Of a stretch of DNA of 64,000 nt, positions 45,921 through 57,045 are shown one piece after another; position 1 is the first letter of the stretch, and each line of letters starts with the position of its first letter. The stretch spans positions 124,001-188,000 of the forward strand of contig JAZKJV010004146.1 in NCBI GenBank assembly GCA_037367405.1, given 5' to 3'. Below the pieces are notes generated by a model, which made no database searches, was not told the origin of the DNA, and saw only the letters and a list, made by a program, of their open reading frames with translations. The translations under genes were made by a program, and so were the position numbers. This DNA comes from Ottelia alismoides (lineage: Eukaryota > Streptophyta > Magnoliopsida > Alismatales > Hydrocharitaceae).

Positions 45921-47861
45921 GCAGACCCAGCAGCACAAGCCATCCTCTCACTTTCAGATTCTGCTGATGTAGAGACGACAGCAGAGGAGAGCTTGGAGAG
46001 CACATTCCTGGTCCAGGATACTTTAGAGGCAGCAGAACCGGTTCTCAACCGTGAGACAGATTTTTGTGATGATGGTGGTACTGATGCCACCTTGGATGAC
46101 ACAGATCCCTCAGAGTCAGAGTCTGATTGGGCAGATTGTGATGATTATATGCCAGACCTGACTTCCACTGAGCCTGCAGATGGGGAGGAGGTAGATGCCG
46201 ATCAGAGAAGAGACAGTCCAGCAGGGCAGCCTTCTCCAGTTTCTGAGAGTGACAGAGAGTTTCAGTTCTCCCATGCAGATTTGACAGCTTTCACGCAGAG
46301 TTTTCAGAGGCCAGATCCACCAGCACCCAATTTTCCAGAGCTGAAGCCGCTTCCTACGTCGCTGAAGTATAGGTTCCTTGCGGGTGAGCATGAGATGTAC
46401 CCAATCATTATCTCCGTTGATTTAACTGGAGAGCAGGAATCCCGTCTGATGGGGGTTCTTGAAAAGAACCGCAAGGCGATAGGATGGAGCGTAGCAGATC
46501 TCCAGGGGATAAGTCCGACTCTGTGCTCCCACCATATCTATCTCGAGGATGAGGCGAAGCAGTCGCGTGAGTTCCAGCGGCGGCTGAACCCGAATCTGAG
46601 AGAGGTTGTCATGAAGGAGATTTCGAAATGGTGGAGCGCCGATTTTATCTACCACATCTCCGACTCCAAGTGGGTCAGCCCTTTGCATGTGGTGCCCAAG
46701 AAGACGGGCATCACTACAGTAGTCAGCGAGTCTGGAGAGGAGATTGCTACACGAGTACCCACTTCTTGGCGGGTCTACGTTGATTACAGGAGACTCAACC
46801 AGGCCACCAAGAAGGATCACTTCCCCCTGCCCTTTATCGATCAGATCATTGAGAGACTGGCGGGGAAGAGCCACTACTGTTTTCTGGATGGGTACTTGGG
46901 CTACAACCAGGTGGCCATCGCTCCTGAGGACCAGGACAAGACCACCTTTACCTGTCCCTTCGGCACATACGCCTTCCGACGCATGCCATTTGGGCTATGC
47001 AATGCCCCTGCGACTTTTCAGAGATGCATGTTGTCGATCTTTTCGGACATGGTAGGGGAGTGCTTGGAGGTCTTCATGGAAGATTTCTCGGTTTACAGCG
47101 ACAGAATCGACTCCTGTCTTGACTGCCTAGACCGAGTCCTTCAGCGATGTATAGAGGTTCACTTGGTGTTATCTTGGGAGAAGAGTCACTTCATGGTGAC
47201 TCAAGGGACGGTGCTTGGCCATATCATCTCCAACAGGGGCATGGAGGTTGATCCGGCCAAGGTAGATGTCATTAGAAAACTCGCACCGCCGTCCAATTTG
47301 CGGCAGTTACGGTCATTCCTGGGGCACGTCGGTTTCCACCGACAATTCATTCATGATTTCGGCAGGATTGCACGGCCGTTGACTGACCTGCTGACGAAAG
47401 ACACCGAGTTCCTTGTCGATGACAAGTATCTTTCGTCCTTCGAGACTCTCAAGAGATGTGTTATTGAGGCTCCTGTTCTTCAGCCGCCTGATTGGTCTCT
47501 CCCATTCGAGATCATGACGGATGCCTCCGATTTTGCCGTGGGGGGCGTGCTGGGACAGAGGAGGGAAGGAGTTCCATTTGCTATCCACTACACTAGCCGC
47601 ACATTGGATTCCGCGCAGCGGAATTACACAGTTACAGAGAAGGAGATGCTAGCCGTAGTTTTCACCCTAGATAAGTTCAAATCGTACATTATTGGATCTA
47701 GAGTGACCATGTTTACTGATCATATCGCCATCAGGTACCTCATGGCAAAGAAGGATGCCAAGGCCAGACTAACTAGATGGATCCTTCTACTCCAGGAGTT
47801 CGACATTGAGATCAAGGATAAGCCTGGAGTCAAGAATGTGGTGGCGGATCATCTCTCCTGA
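45921..47861 (+). pseudogene. Element A reverse transcriptase and RNase H
   Basis: In the same frame. RT runs from about 46,330 ([28 protein letters not shown]) through [39 protein letters not shown] and [16 protein letters not shown]. The catalytic YxDD box reads FMEDFSVY (codons at 47,073-47,090), so the first Asp of the pair (47,079-47,081) is Glu. RNase H follows ([45 protein letters not shown]). Both domains are of normal length and Athila type. A TGA at 47,859-47,861 follows VVADHLS, where the family has Arg (CGA to TGA). With the Asp to Glu change the enzyme is probably inactive or weak. Confidence 0.9.
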
Positions 47862-49228
47862 TTAGAGCATCTTGAGGATTCTGAGCAGATTGACCCTATT
47901 TGTGAGACCTTCCCAGATGAGGCGATCCTTGCTATCGCCTCTCTCCCGTGGTATGCCGATATTGTGAACTTTCTTGCTGCAAAGAAAGTCCCACAAGATT
48001 GGCCCAGGCAGAGGCTTGAGACCTTCCTCACGAAGGCCAAGTCCTACCACTGGGAGGATCCCATCCTTTACCACGAAGGAGGGGATAGCGTCTGGCGTAG
48101 GTGCATTCCTTAGGAGGAGCACCATAGCGTCCTCACTTACTGCCACAAGCTTGAGGCAGGAGGACATCACTCTGGGAGGAGAACGGCACAGAAAGTGCTT
48201 CAATCCGGCTTCTGGTGGCCTACCCTCTTCAAGGACTCAGATGAGTTCGTGAAGATGTGTACTGACTGTCAGAGGATGGGCACTTGTGGACAGTGTGATA
48301 TGATGTCGATGCAGCCCATTCACTTCTGTGAGGTTTTTGACGCGTGGGCCATCAATTTCATGGGTCCATTCCCTAAGAGTTAGGGATTTGAGTACATTCT
48401 GGTGGCCGTTGATTATGTTAGTCGTTGGGTTGAGGCTATCCCCGCCCGAACCGCTGATGCCAGGACAGTTTGCAGATTTTTGAGGAAGCACATCATCACG
48501 CGGTTCGGGGTACCTCGAGTATTGATTTCAGACGGGGCGTCTCATTTCATCAATGACCAGGTGAAGGCCCTTGCTAGCGAGTTCGGCATAGACCATCGAG
48601 TTGCCACTCCATACCATCCACAGACGAATGGTCTAGTCGAGGTGTCGAACAGGGAGATCAAGACTATTCTGCAGATAGTCGTCCGCACTGACCGAAAGGA
48701 CTGGTCACAGCTTTTGGACTCGGTCTTGTGGGCATATAGGACGTCTTTCAAGACACCTTTGGGCACATCTCCCTTTCGCCTCGTATATGGCAAGCCGTGC
48801 CATTTACCTATTGAGCTGAGACACAGGTCACTTTGGGCAGTCACTGAGATACTTGTGGATCCAGATAGTGTAGGAGACCAAAGGAGGGCAGAGTTAGCAG
48901 CCTTGGAGGAGCTTAGAGATACCGCCTTCTCAAACAGCCTACAATACAAGGAGGGAGTGAAGGAGTGGCATGATTCTCACATCAGCCACAAGCATTTTGA
49001 GCCTGGATAGAGAGTATGGCTGTTTGATGCTAGGCTTCGTCTATTTCCAGGGAAGCTACAGAGCAAATGGAAGGGCCCATATCTATGAGAAAGGTACATG
49101 ACAACGGTAGCATTGATATATCCGAGTTGTCTTCTGAGAGTACCTTCCGAGTGAACGGCCAGCAGCTCAAGCCATTTCTAGATCATGACCCGCGGGTCGT
49201 TGATGTTACCCCTATTCATTTTGCGTGA
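47862..49228 (+). pseudogene. Element A integrase
   Basis: The frame continues with LEHLEDSEQIDP and a zinc-binding HHCC part (CHKLEAGGHHSG ... CTDCQRMG). The catalytic core has AINFMGPFP, where the family reads GIDFMGPFP, so the first catalytic Asp (codon 48,354-48,356) is Asn. VLISDGASHF (second Asp) and NGLVEVSNREIK (Glu) are intact. In-frame stops lie at 48,111 (TAG), 48,381 (TAG), 49,008 (TAG) and 49,086 (TGA). After the last a frameshift leads into a frame ending at TGA 49,226-49,228 with FRVNGQQLKPF. Integrase would insert the cDNA; this copy cannot. Confidence 0.88.
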
Positions 49229-51304
49229 GATGTGGTCATTTGACTCACATCTATTGCATCTCACGCCTGATCATCACTGTTCTTACGACCTGTATAGATC
49301 CAGATGTTCATATCATTACATTATTTAGTCCCACATCCCGTTTGACATCTTTGATTATGCTATACTTAGGGTGTGCTTTACCCTAAGTATAGGGGGGATG
49401 TAGGAACTTTGGGTATTTCTTTTGATTCATTTTACCCCTGTTTTGCTGCCTATACTTAGGGATATTTTACCCTAAGTATAGGGGGGGTAGACCCTGTACA
49501 TTCTCTACTCGATTTTCCCTTTGTGTACAACATGCTATACTTAGGATTATTTGATCCTAAGTATAGGGGGAAAAGCCGAGACTCTCTTGATTTTCTATTC
49601 ACTCATTTGTCTTTGTATATAGCCTTCCTTTTCACTTCCCTATACTAAGCACGAGTTATGTCTTCTTCATCGCTCTCGACTCTGAGGACATCGTTCGAGC
49701 TAAGTATAGGGGGTGTGTATATATTTCACATATACTTTAGCCATAACTCGTACTTTGTGTGAGTGTGTTAGTAAATAAAAATGGATAAAAACCCTAAAGT
49801 TCACAAAAATTAAAAATTTTTCCCTATAAATAAACATTCTTTTATTGCACATACATAGCTATTGTACAAATTATTTTTGTAAAAATGTTTTCAAAAACTT
49901 TTTTGTAAAGTTTGTGTAAATATTTTCATATCAAAATTATGTATATAGTACAAAATTTTTCCAAAATGTTTTGAAAACTAAAAGTTTGCAAAAATCTTGT
50001 GTAAATTTGTGTAAATATTTTGCAAAACTTGCATTCACGCATACATCCATGATTTCAAAACATTTTTCAAAAATTTTGCATGTTTGTAAATATTGTGTAA
50101 ATAGCATCTTTGTATATATGTAAATAGTTTTTCCTGGATTATAGTTGACATTTAAACTAGCTTGGAATTAAATTGAGAAATGGAGCTTGATTAAGATCTT
50201 AATCCACCTAATTTATAAGAGGAACCTTATAGGGCTTAGGGTTAAGTCTTTTCAGGTCCATGGTGACTTAATTCTTTGCGTCCACTAGGCTATGATCACA
50301 TGTCATCTCAATGAGCCTAAGTAGAGCACTTAACAACACACACATGACTCATATGGACAATGGCTTTACTTGGACTCCACACTTAGCACCGAGCTCTCTA
50401 CGGATGAGGTGGTGAGGAGGCAGTCTTCCTTGACTTGGGGTAGCATATGAGGGTAGTACTTCTAGGCGGAACCTCTCTTCTTCTTTTAGTGAAGGAAGTA
50501 CGTCTCAACTTGGTCTGGTTGCCATGAGGTCTAACGACGGGAGTTGTGGGTTGCAATAATGCTTCAAAAGAGGGATAGTCTACTGTCTCAAGAGGAAAAA
50601 CTCCTTGTATAGATGCTGCACATGTATATGTTGTATAGATGCACTTGAAAAAAAATGCAAAAAGAAAAATAACTCCAAAAAAGTTTTGGGTCTGATAGAA
50701 AATGATAATCCCACCGGAGTATGTATATAGTGCAATAAGCAAAGCTTAAGATTCATGTCCCACCTTATGTAGCTTGCAGCAGGAAGACTTAGCTACACTG
50801 GTTGAGCTCCCAAGGATACATGGCTACACTGGCCATGATCCATTCTCTTCTTCCCCCTCTTCTTGAGTCGGTTGAACTTGAACTTAGAAGGGAATACCCC
50901 GCTCCTCGAGGAAAGAGTGGCCAGATTGGGGTCATAGAGTTACCTTGTTGGGGAGGGTTGTCAAGTTGTCACTTCTGAGGTGGAGAGCTTATACTTCACA
51001 TTCACAGTACAAGGAAAGATTCATGGTCTTCAGGGTTTGTGTTTGGTGACTTGTTCTGATCTGGATTGTTGAGGAGTCCTGGTTATAGAGTGGTGGAACT
51101 TAGAGGCTGTTGAGTCTTAAGCTTAAGTCCAAATAAGGTTCCGATACATTAATAATCCAAAGATCTGATCGAGCTCCATATCTCAATTTAATGAAGGCAA
51201 GTTTAATATTCAACCTTGATCTATGTACATTCTCCTCTTTTTCTTTTTCTTTCTCTTTTTCACTTCTTTTTCAAATAAGTGTTTGCTAAGGGACTAGCAA
51301 AGTT
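49229..51304 (+). other. Element A 3' untranslated region
   Basis: About 2.1 kb of non-coding sequence. It starts with the purine-tract hairpins (49,360-49,751), then AT-rich sequence with TTTGTAAAxxTTTT words, then a kilobase (50,150-51,300) aligned with B. AGAGGGATAGTCTACTG (50,570) and ATACCCCGCTCCTCGAGGA (50,893) are identical in both elements. Confidence 0.75.
49360..49751 (+). repeat. Array of purine-tract hairpins in element A
   Basis: Four copies of TAAGTATAGGGGG end at about 49,396, 49,487, 49,570 and 49,713. The first three are each preceded by CTATACTTAGG(G/A) with loops of seven to nine bases. The third (CTTAGGATTATTTGATCCTA) is identical in stem and loop to one in B at 35,477. 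The fourth is preceded by CTATACTAAGC and enclosed by ACGAGTTATG (49,651) and CATAACTCGT (49,742), as in B. Confidence 0.92.
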
Positions 51305-51316
51305 AAGTATAGGGGG
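51305..51316 (+). promoter_or_regulatory. Element A polypurine tract
   Basis: AAGTATAGGGGG directly abuts the right LTR. A hairpin-prone TTTGCTAAGGGACTAGCAAA lies just upstream (about 51,282-51,301), matching the arrangement in B. Confidence 0.88.
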
Positions 51317-54300
51317 TGATGAATACTCATTCATCACTCTTTATTCTTATATTTTAGCTACAAAAACCTGTGCAAATGCATGTAGATATTTGTAAATACA
51401 AATAATTACCAAAAAGCATGCATAGTGTAATTACTAATAATTAGCATGTTTTTGTGCAAAAATAAAAGAATAAAGAAACAAAAGAAAAAGAGGGAAATAT
51501 TTAGAATAAATATTGAGCAACCTAATCCCAAGGGAGGGCTCAGCATGGGCCTGACCGCATAAAAGCCAAAGTAGAGAGAGATAGGGAGCTCATGTGTGTA
51601 CATATACCTGTAAGTATAATAAAAATATTTTCCTCTAAAAATAAAATAAAAATGGGTTCGTATATATTTGTACATATTTGTAAATAAAAAATCAAAATAG
51701 AAAAATTAAAAAGAAAATAAAAATAACCTTCCTTGTACCTATTCACCATGTACATAAGACCACACATATATTTATTTCACCTATAAATAAATAAATCAAA
51801 ATCCCATAAAATTTGTATATATTCTATATTTCATGTTGTAAATAAATAAAATAAAAACTATAAAAACAAAAATTAAATAAAAAGAACAAAAATAAAAACC
51901 AAAAAGAACATTGTATATATACCATGTATATAAATGTATATATCTATTTATTTTACCCTTGTAAATAAATAATAAAAATAAAATAAAAACACAAAAATAT
52001 TCCTAATTTTATGCTATAAATAAATAAAATATAAAATGAGAATAAAAATGTACAAAAATAATTAATTAAAAATCAAAAATTAAAAATCAATATTGTATAT
52101 ATACCTATATATAACACTATATTGTAAATACCTTATTTTTATTTCGAAAAATTAATTAAAAATCACAAAAAAATAGTTTAAAATAAAATAAACATTTTTC
52201 ATGTTTTGAGTTTTTAATAATTTAGCCATTTCCTATTTCAAATCGAATTTCCAATTCTTTATGACATGGCCGTCTCTGATTGGTCCACGGGGGACGTTGA
52301 CCCCCCGGTCAACTCCCCCCTGGACCACTGAGCCCCGGATCCGAGCCCGTGACCTGATTTCTCGACATTCTCTACACTCGATCCGACGCCCAAATCCGTA
52401 AATCCTGGGCTCTACTTCTTCCTCGTGCATCTGAGATCCACGCTCGTTCATCCGCGTTGGGATCCGCGCTTCGTGGAATCTTGCCCGACCTTCTCTTCTC
52501 GGACCTGCACTCGTATATAGCCTGAGCTCCGCCTCCATTTTCTCGTATCTTTGGATCGTTTCACTCCACCCTAGGACCTCCATAGCCACCGCGAGAGTGA
52601 CAGCTTGCGTTCGGCCGTGTCGCAGCGAGGAGGGAGCGACCGGACCACTGATCCGGCGACTTTGCGCTGTCGTGCGCCGCCCAGACGTGGTGCTCGAGCC
52701 TCAGGCACCGACGGCCCTCGAGGCTAGGACCTGGAGCTTCCCCAGCTCTTCCACAGTCGATCTCATCCAGTAGGTAGCCTTCTTTCCTTTTCAATTTCTC
52801 TAATTTAGCTTTTCGCCTAAATCGTCCCGTCGCCGACGACCTATGATTCCGACCACCCTCGCCTACATCTCGATCATCGGAATTGCCCACCACCTTCGCC
52901 TTTCCCCCGCGCATCTTCTGCACCCATCCATTCACCCCAGTTCGCACAGGAACTAGGTATCGAGCTTCATCGACGTCGCTCCATCGGAGCTCGTTCGCCC
53001 CGCCGCACCGTTCACCTCCACCACCGCTAACCGGGTCGAGGCACTTTGCCCTCGACCCAGGAGCTTGTTGTCGTGCTTTGCAGGTCCAGGCGAGCCCATC
53101 TGAGGGCTCGACGTTCTAGAGTAGCAGCTCCACCTCCGCCGGCGTTGCCTGAGCTCTCCTGAGCTCCGCAGCGTCATCGGAGGAGCTCGTCAGACGCGGG
53201 AGGCCCAAACGTTCCTTCTCCGATCACCAGCAGCCCGCGAGGAGGGTCACCGTGCGTGCACAGGGCCGGCGAAGTTCGCCGGCCACTTGTTCTTCGTGCA
53301 CCCTCCAGAGACGTCTGATCCTTCCCTCCAGCTCCAGATCTTCATTAAGCCGTCCATTCGAGGAGCAGCAGCAACCGTTGATCTTCAGAGGGTGGATCTC
53401 CACCGTCCGATCTGAGCCGGGTTCCCTTGTTTACCCACGTCGCATCCCAGCCGCCTGATCTTCTACGTGGGGAGATCCCAGCCGTTCGATCTGCACCGAG
53501 GGTTCCTTTGTTGTGCGCCACCCTCCCGATCGTTGGATCTCACACGTGGCGCCCATCTGACCCTCGGCTTATAATAAGGGGTAATTGCTCTTAGGCCCCT
53601 CTAGTTTCTGCATTTATTATCTAGTCCTGTAAATACGTTTTGTAGTTACGTACTTCGCCACGTGTTTTAGTGGTACATTTGTAGTTTTCATCCTGTGCTT
53701 TTCGTGTGTTATTGATTGCATGTTTTAAAATAGGAATGACAAATATGCTCTTCCAGGCCTGAGTCACGTGTATCGTGTGTGGGCCTCTGGGATATTTGCA
53801 CTTTGGGCCCGCAGTTTCCAGCCTTGTTATTTCTAGGGCCCAGAACTTTATTTTGTTTGCAGATAGGTCCCTATGCACTTTGCCTTTGTTTTTATTTTTA
53901 ATAAAATAGCAAAACTACTCTAAATTTGATGAAAATTGGACACATGGCTCCTGCCATGGTGTAAAATTTTCTCTAAATTTTGGAGATATTTTTGACTCTT
54001 TTTACTATTTTTAAAAATTCAAAAACAAGTATTTTTCTTACTATCTAGATAGAAAATTCACAAAAAATATTAAAACAACTTTAAAAATTACAAAAAAAAT
54101 TAGATATTATTTGTTTTGTGTTGTTTGATTTTCTGACCAATTTTTGTCATTTTTAGATTTATAAAAACTATAAAAAAATATTAAAAACCTTATAAAAATT
54201 CTAATAAATATTTGAAAAATCAGATATTAATAAAACTAGTGCCTAAATTTTCCTTGATTTTCATACATTACAGGAAAATTACCTTCAGACCTTGATAGGG

Positions 54301-54833
54301 CCTTTATTTATTTTATTTTGGCCCTCCAAGTCTGACTGGATAGCAGCACCCTTTTTTGTCTTGTTTTATTTTTATAAAATTCCATAAAAATCAGAAAACC
54401 CCAAAAATTAACCAAAAACATAAAAAAATATAAAAAAACATAAAAACATTTTTGTTTGAATTTTTGGGTGTATTTTGAGTAGTTAAATAATTCATCTAAG
54501 TTGCTTCTTTATTTGTTTTCTTATTTTCTTAATTAATTCAAAATTCCAAAAAAATATTAAAAATATTAAAAATCCACAAAAAATATTTGTCTTTTATTTT
54601 TCATTATTTCTGACTACTTCGTAGGTCGCGAGGCCATCACGTGCTCCTTGAGTTCGACCTTGGTCGCTATACCAGGTTAATCCTATAGCTAGGACTGCTA
54701 CTTTGGTTTTCTCGTATTTTATCTTTATTTGGTGGTCCGAATAATTCTTCTTGTTGAGCCACCCGAGCGACTGAGGTCGCAACGATCGCTCTTGATTTAT
54801 CTACCTTATTTGCTCGGTCATTTCGGCTCATCA
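51317..54833 (+). repeat. Element A right (3') LTR
   Basis: This 3,517-bp LTR is near-identical to 23,841-27,415 with scattered substitutions and indels. For example, the region after TTTTGTAG (about 53,640) lacks a block of roughly 65 bases present in the left LTR near 26,160-26,245. It ends GGCTCATCA, then GAA and the ACATA duplication. Confidence 0.92.
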
Positions 54834-54836
54834 GAA

Positions 54837-54841
54837 ACATA
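54837..54841. repeat. Target duplication of element A, right (ACATA)
   Basis: It matches 23,833-23,837, with GAA between it and the LTR end. Confidence 0.75.
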
Positions 54842-55228
54842 TAATCTAATATGGCACTTTTCTCTTGTTTCTCGACGGTGTTTAATGTCCATTCCTTGTC
54901 TGCGTTGATCATTCAAATCCTTTTCACCTTCTTTAGAGCATACAAATAATCTGGAAATCATTTCTTTCATTTGTTTTAATCGATGTAAATTGTGACGTCT
55001 GACGGAAAAATCAGTATGCTTAGCATAGTTATTGTAAAATCTATAGGCTTCTTCCTCTGACAAAAATTCTAAGCCGATATATGGTTTTATCATCCTATCT
55101 TCATATACCACACTCACAATATGTTCATCATTAGATATGTCTTGGTATTTCATTAGCATCCGATCTATATCTATTACTTCATGCCCATGATTCAACTCTT
55201 CGTTAGGCCATTGCTTATAGTTATTCAT
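54837..55228 (-). pseudogene. FAR1/MULE transposase, N-terminal part
   Basis: The ATG at 55,228-55,226 (minus) opens a frame with a short acidic leader and then the FAR1 DNA-binding domain: YIGLEFLSEEEAYRFYNNYA, FSVRRHNLHRLKQ, RLFVCSKEG and REKCHIRLYV. The last residues are cut by element A; the domain resumes at 23,837 with NDKRVWVV. The start fits because it follows the inner edge of the right inverted repeat (55,453) by about 220 bases of probable 5' UTR. A few residues read beyond the break (SDEPK) belong to the LTR. This half has no lesion of its own. Confidence 0.88.
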
Positions 55229-55452
55229 CGCAACCTAAAAAGATTAAAATAAATTGCAAACATTCACATACCAAAAAATATAACTGGTAGAAAAATCAGT
55301 TAAGGTAAATTTGAGTCGATGATAACAAAATTCACCAATATATATCTCAACTAGATTATTGGATGCTTTATTAATTATTAGGTACTAAACTTGCATATTC
55401 AATGAAAAAAACACTATCAATTAATTTGAAGGAATGTGGCCAACGGTATAAG

Positions 55453-56290
55453 ATGAAATCGGTGAACTATCAAAAAAATCAAAGAATTTCATATCATAAA
55501 CAGGCCTGCAAATAAGAAATAAGGTCAAAATAAGAAACATGAACCAAAGCCAAAATCATAGATGACGAGGGAACAAAGGTCTAGTGGCATTACACTTCTA
55601 AAGTCAGATGGGGCAATATCTAGTATAGATATCTTATGGGGAAAAAATAGTACGAGTACAAGTTGAAGAATGATGTGCACTTTAGTGGAAGGTGGCGAGA
55701 TATTATCATAGAAATCAAATTAAGGTGTGTGGGAAAACTCGAGTAGATGAACATACACACATTCGGAGAAATTCAAACGGGATGAACTCTCTCTTTTTAT
55801 TGGTTAATAATGCCTTGGAACTGATTTGACAAAAGTTAAGAAAAAAGTGCAGGAAGATCAGAATCTGACCAAATATATGAAGGGGATTCTGGAAGACCAA
55901 CCTGGGAGCCATCGAGGTACATTGCACCAGATTGATCGAACATGTGAGAGGTGAGGTGTCTTGTGCCGGGAATAGGAAGACGGGGTGTGATGCCGTTGTC
56001 GATGGATGCGAGGTCCTGCCGGATTAGCAGGAAGAAGAAGGGGTCACCTTAGAAGGAAAGATAGAACAGAGAATGCCTTTACAGGGATATGCGTCTTTGC
56101 TTTGAGAATAAAAAAATGATGTTACCCTGGAAAGGTGATGGGACAAGGTTTCGTACCTTCGTCAGGAGAGAGGACATGAGATGTGTATCTTTTAACCACC
56201 GAAACTCCTGCACCGTCGATAACATCCAACGGTTCTAATAGATTGGGAGCAGCTACTTGGCTGCCCCATGGGGGCAGCTCCATTTACCCA
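55453..56290 (-). repeat. MULE terminal inverted repeat, right
   Basis: This is the reverse complement of the left repeat, including ATGAAATCGGTGAACTAT at the inner edge. The outer tip read inward is TGGGTAAATGGAGCTGCCCC and contains a CTGCCCCATGGGGGCAG-like hairpin that is missing on the left. It would carry the transposase promoter, being next to its 5' end. Confidence 0.9.
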
Positions 56291-56299
56291 TTATAATTA
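56291..56299. repeat. MULE target-site duplication, right (TTATAATTA)
   Basis: Identical to 19,803-19,811. Confidence 0.9.
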
Positions 56300-56429
56300 T
56301 ATCCAGTGAATATGTTAAAAACACTAACAAGTGACAAGATAGCTTGAAAGACAAAAGATGCTTGAAATAGAGGGGCTACATTTCTTTTTAGACGTGACAT
56401 CTCATCTTCTTGTTTTGTTGATTTGGGGA

Positions 56430-56690
56430 ATAAGAATTGGAACAAAAGATCTTATTTTTGGAGAATAAGCATTTCTGTCTAACTCAATTTTCAAGAGCAT
56501 GATTATTCACATCTAAATTTCATTATTTCATCTTATTTCACCTTTATTTCTACTTTTATTTCATCTTATCTATTCTTATTCCACATTATTCCTTTATTAA
56601 TATCTTTCCAGCCAAACAAAGAATAAACCATTTATTATCTTTATTTCTCATCCTTATTCATGCTTCTTCCCGAACTGAACATGCTCCGTG
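56430..56690. mobile_element. MITE-like element, copy 2 (reverse orientation)
   Basis: Read backwards it starts AGTTCGGGAAGAAGCATG and continues with AATAAGGATGAGAAATAAAG, matching the 15.66-kb element. It sits between the MULE and the first Helitron. Confidence 0.55.
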
Positions 56691-57045
56691 AGAGAGGAAT
56701 ACAACACCACTCTACCCATGTTCCTATCTTTATCATTTTGAGGATCCTATTTCTTTCATATGCAATACTTCCAACATAAAGGAATACTAGTGCACACCCG
56801 TGCGTTGCATGGGTTCAGTGAGTTATGGTAATGTTTTTTTTGAGTTAAGATCTCATCTTTTTTTAGCATACCTTAAAGTCTTTTTTGATTCTATTAAATT
56901 ATTTTCTTAATTACGTTGTTTTTTGAGTTAAAGTTTCTCAATCTTAATCGACTAAAGCAAAACTTTTGGTATCCTTTTATTTTTTACGCATGTTCTTCTC
57001 CACTTGTTCGCTGCTTAGTTTATTCAATTTGCCTCTTCTAACCAA

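Larger units (their letters stand above)
23841..54833 (+). mobile_element. Element A: Athila-lineage Ty3/gypsy retrotransposon, interrupted by element B
   Basis: LTRs at 23,841-27,415 and 51,317-54,833 both start TGATGAATACTCATTCATCA and end GGCTCATCA. A tRNA primer site follows the left LTR, and a purine tract (AAGTATAGGGGG) abuts the right one. The internal region, once the 13.6-kb element B is removed, is about 10.3 kb and holds gag, protease, RT, RNase H and integrase in one direction, then about 2.1 kb of non-coding 3' sequence. Protein words such as [23 protein letters not shown] and [11 protein letters not shown] are characteristic of the Athila lineage. All coding regions carry stops, so it cannot act alone now. 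Confidence 0.92.
19812..56290 (-). mobile_element. Mutator-like element (FAR1-type MULE) split by nested retrotransposons
   Basis: The boundaries are given by TTATAATTA at 19,803-19,811 and 56,291-56,299, a perfect 9-bp duplication. Inverted repeats of about 0.8 kb start GGGGTAAATGG on the left and, read inward, TGGGTAAATGG on the right. Between them, on the minus strand, lies a FAR1-type transposase. The span is 36.5 kb, but about 31.0 kb of it is an Athila-lineage insertion at 23,838-54,836; without it the element is about 5.5 kb, a normal size for a MULE. The transposase carries stops and a frameshifting duplication, so the copy is dead. The MULE is the oldest layer of the nest. Confidence 0.92.

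Noticed and set aside
23841..54833. Endogenous pararetrovirus
   Set aside because: There are true LTRs, a primer site, a purine tract and an integrase; no movement protein is seen. The pol words are of Athila type.
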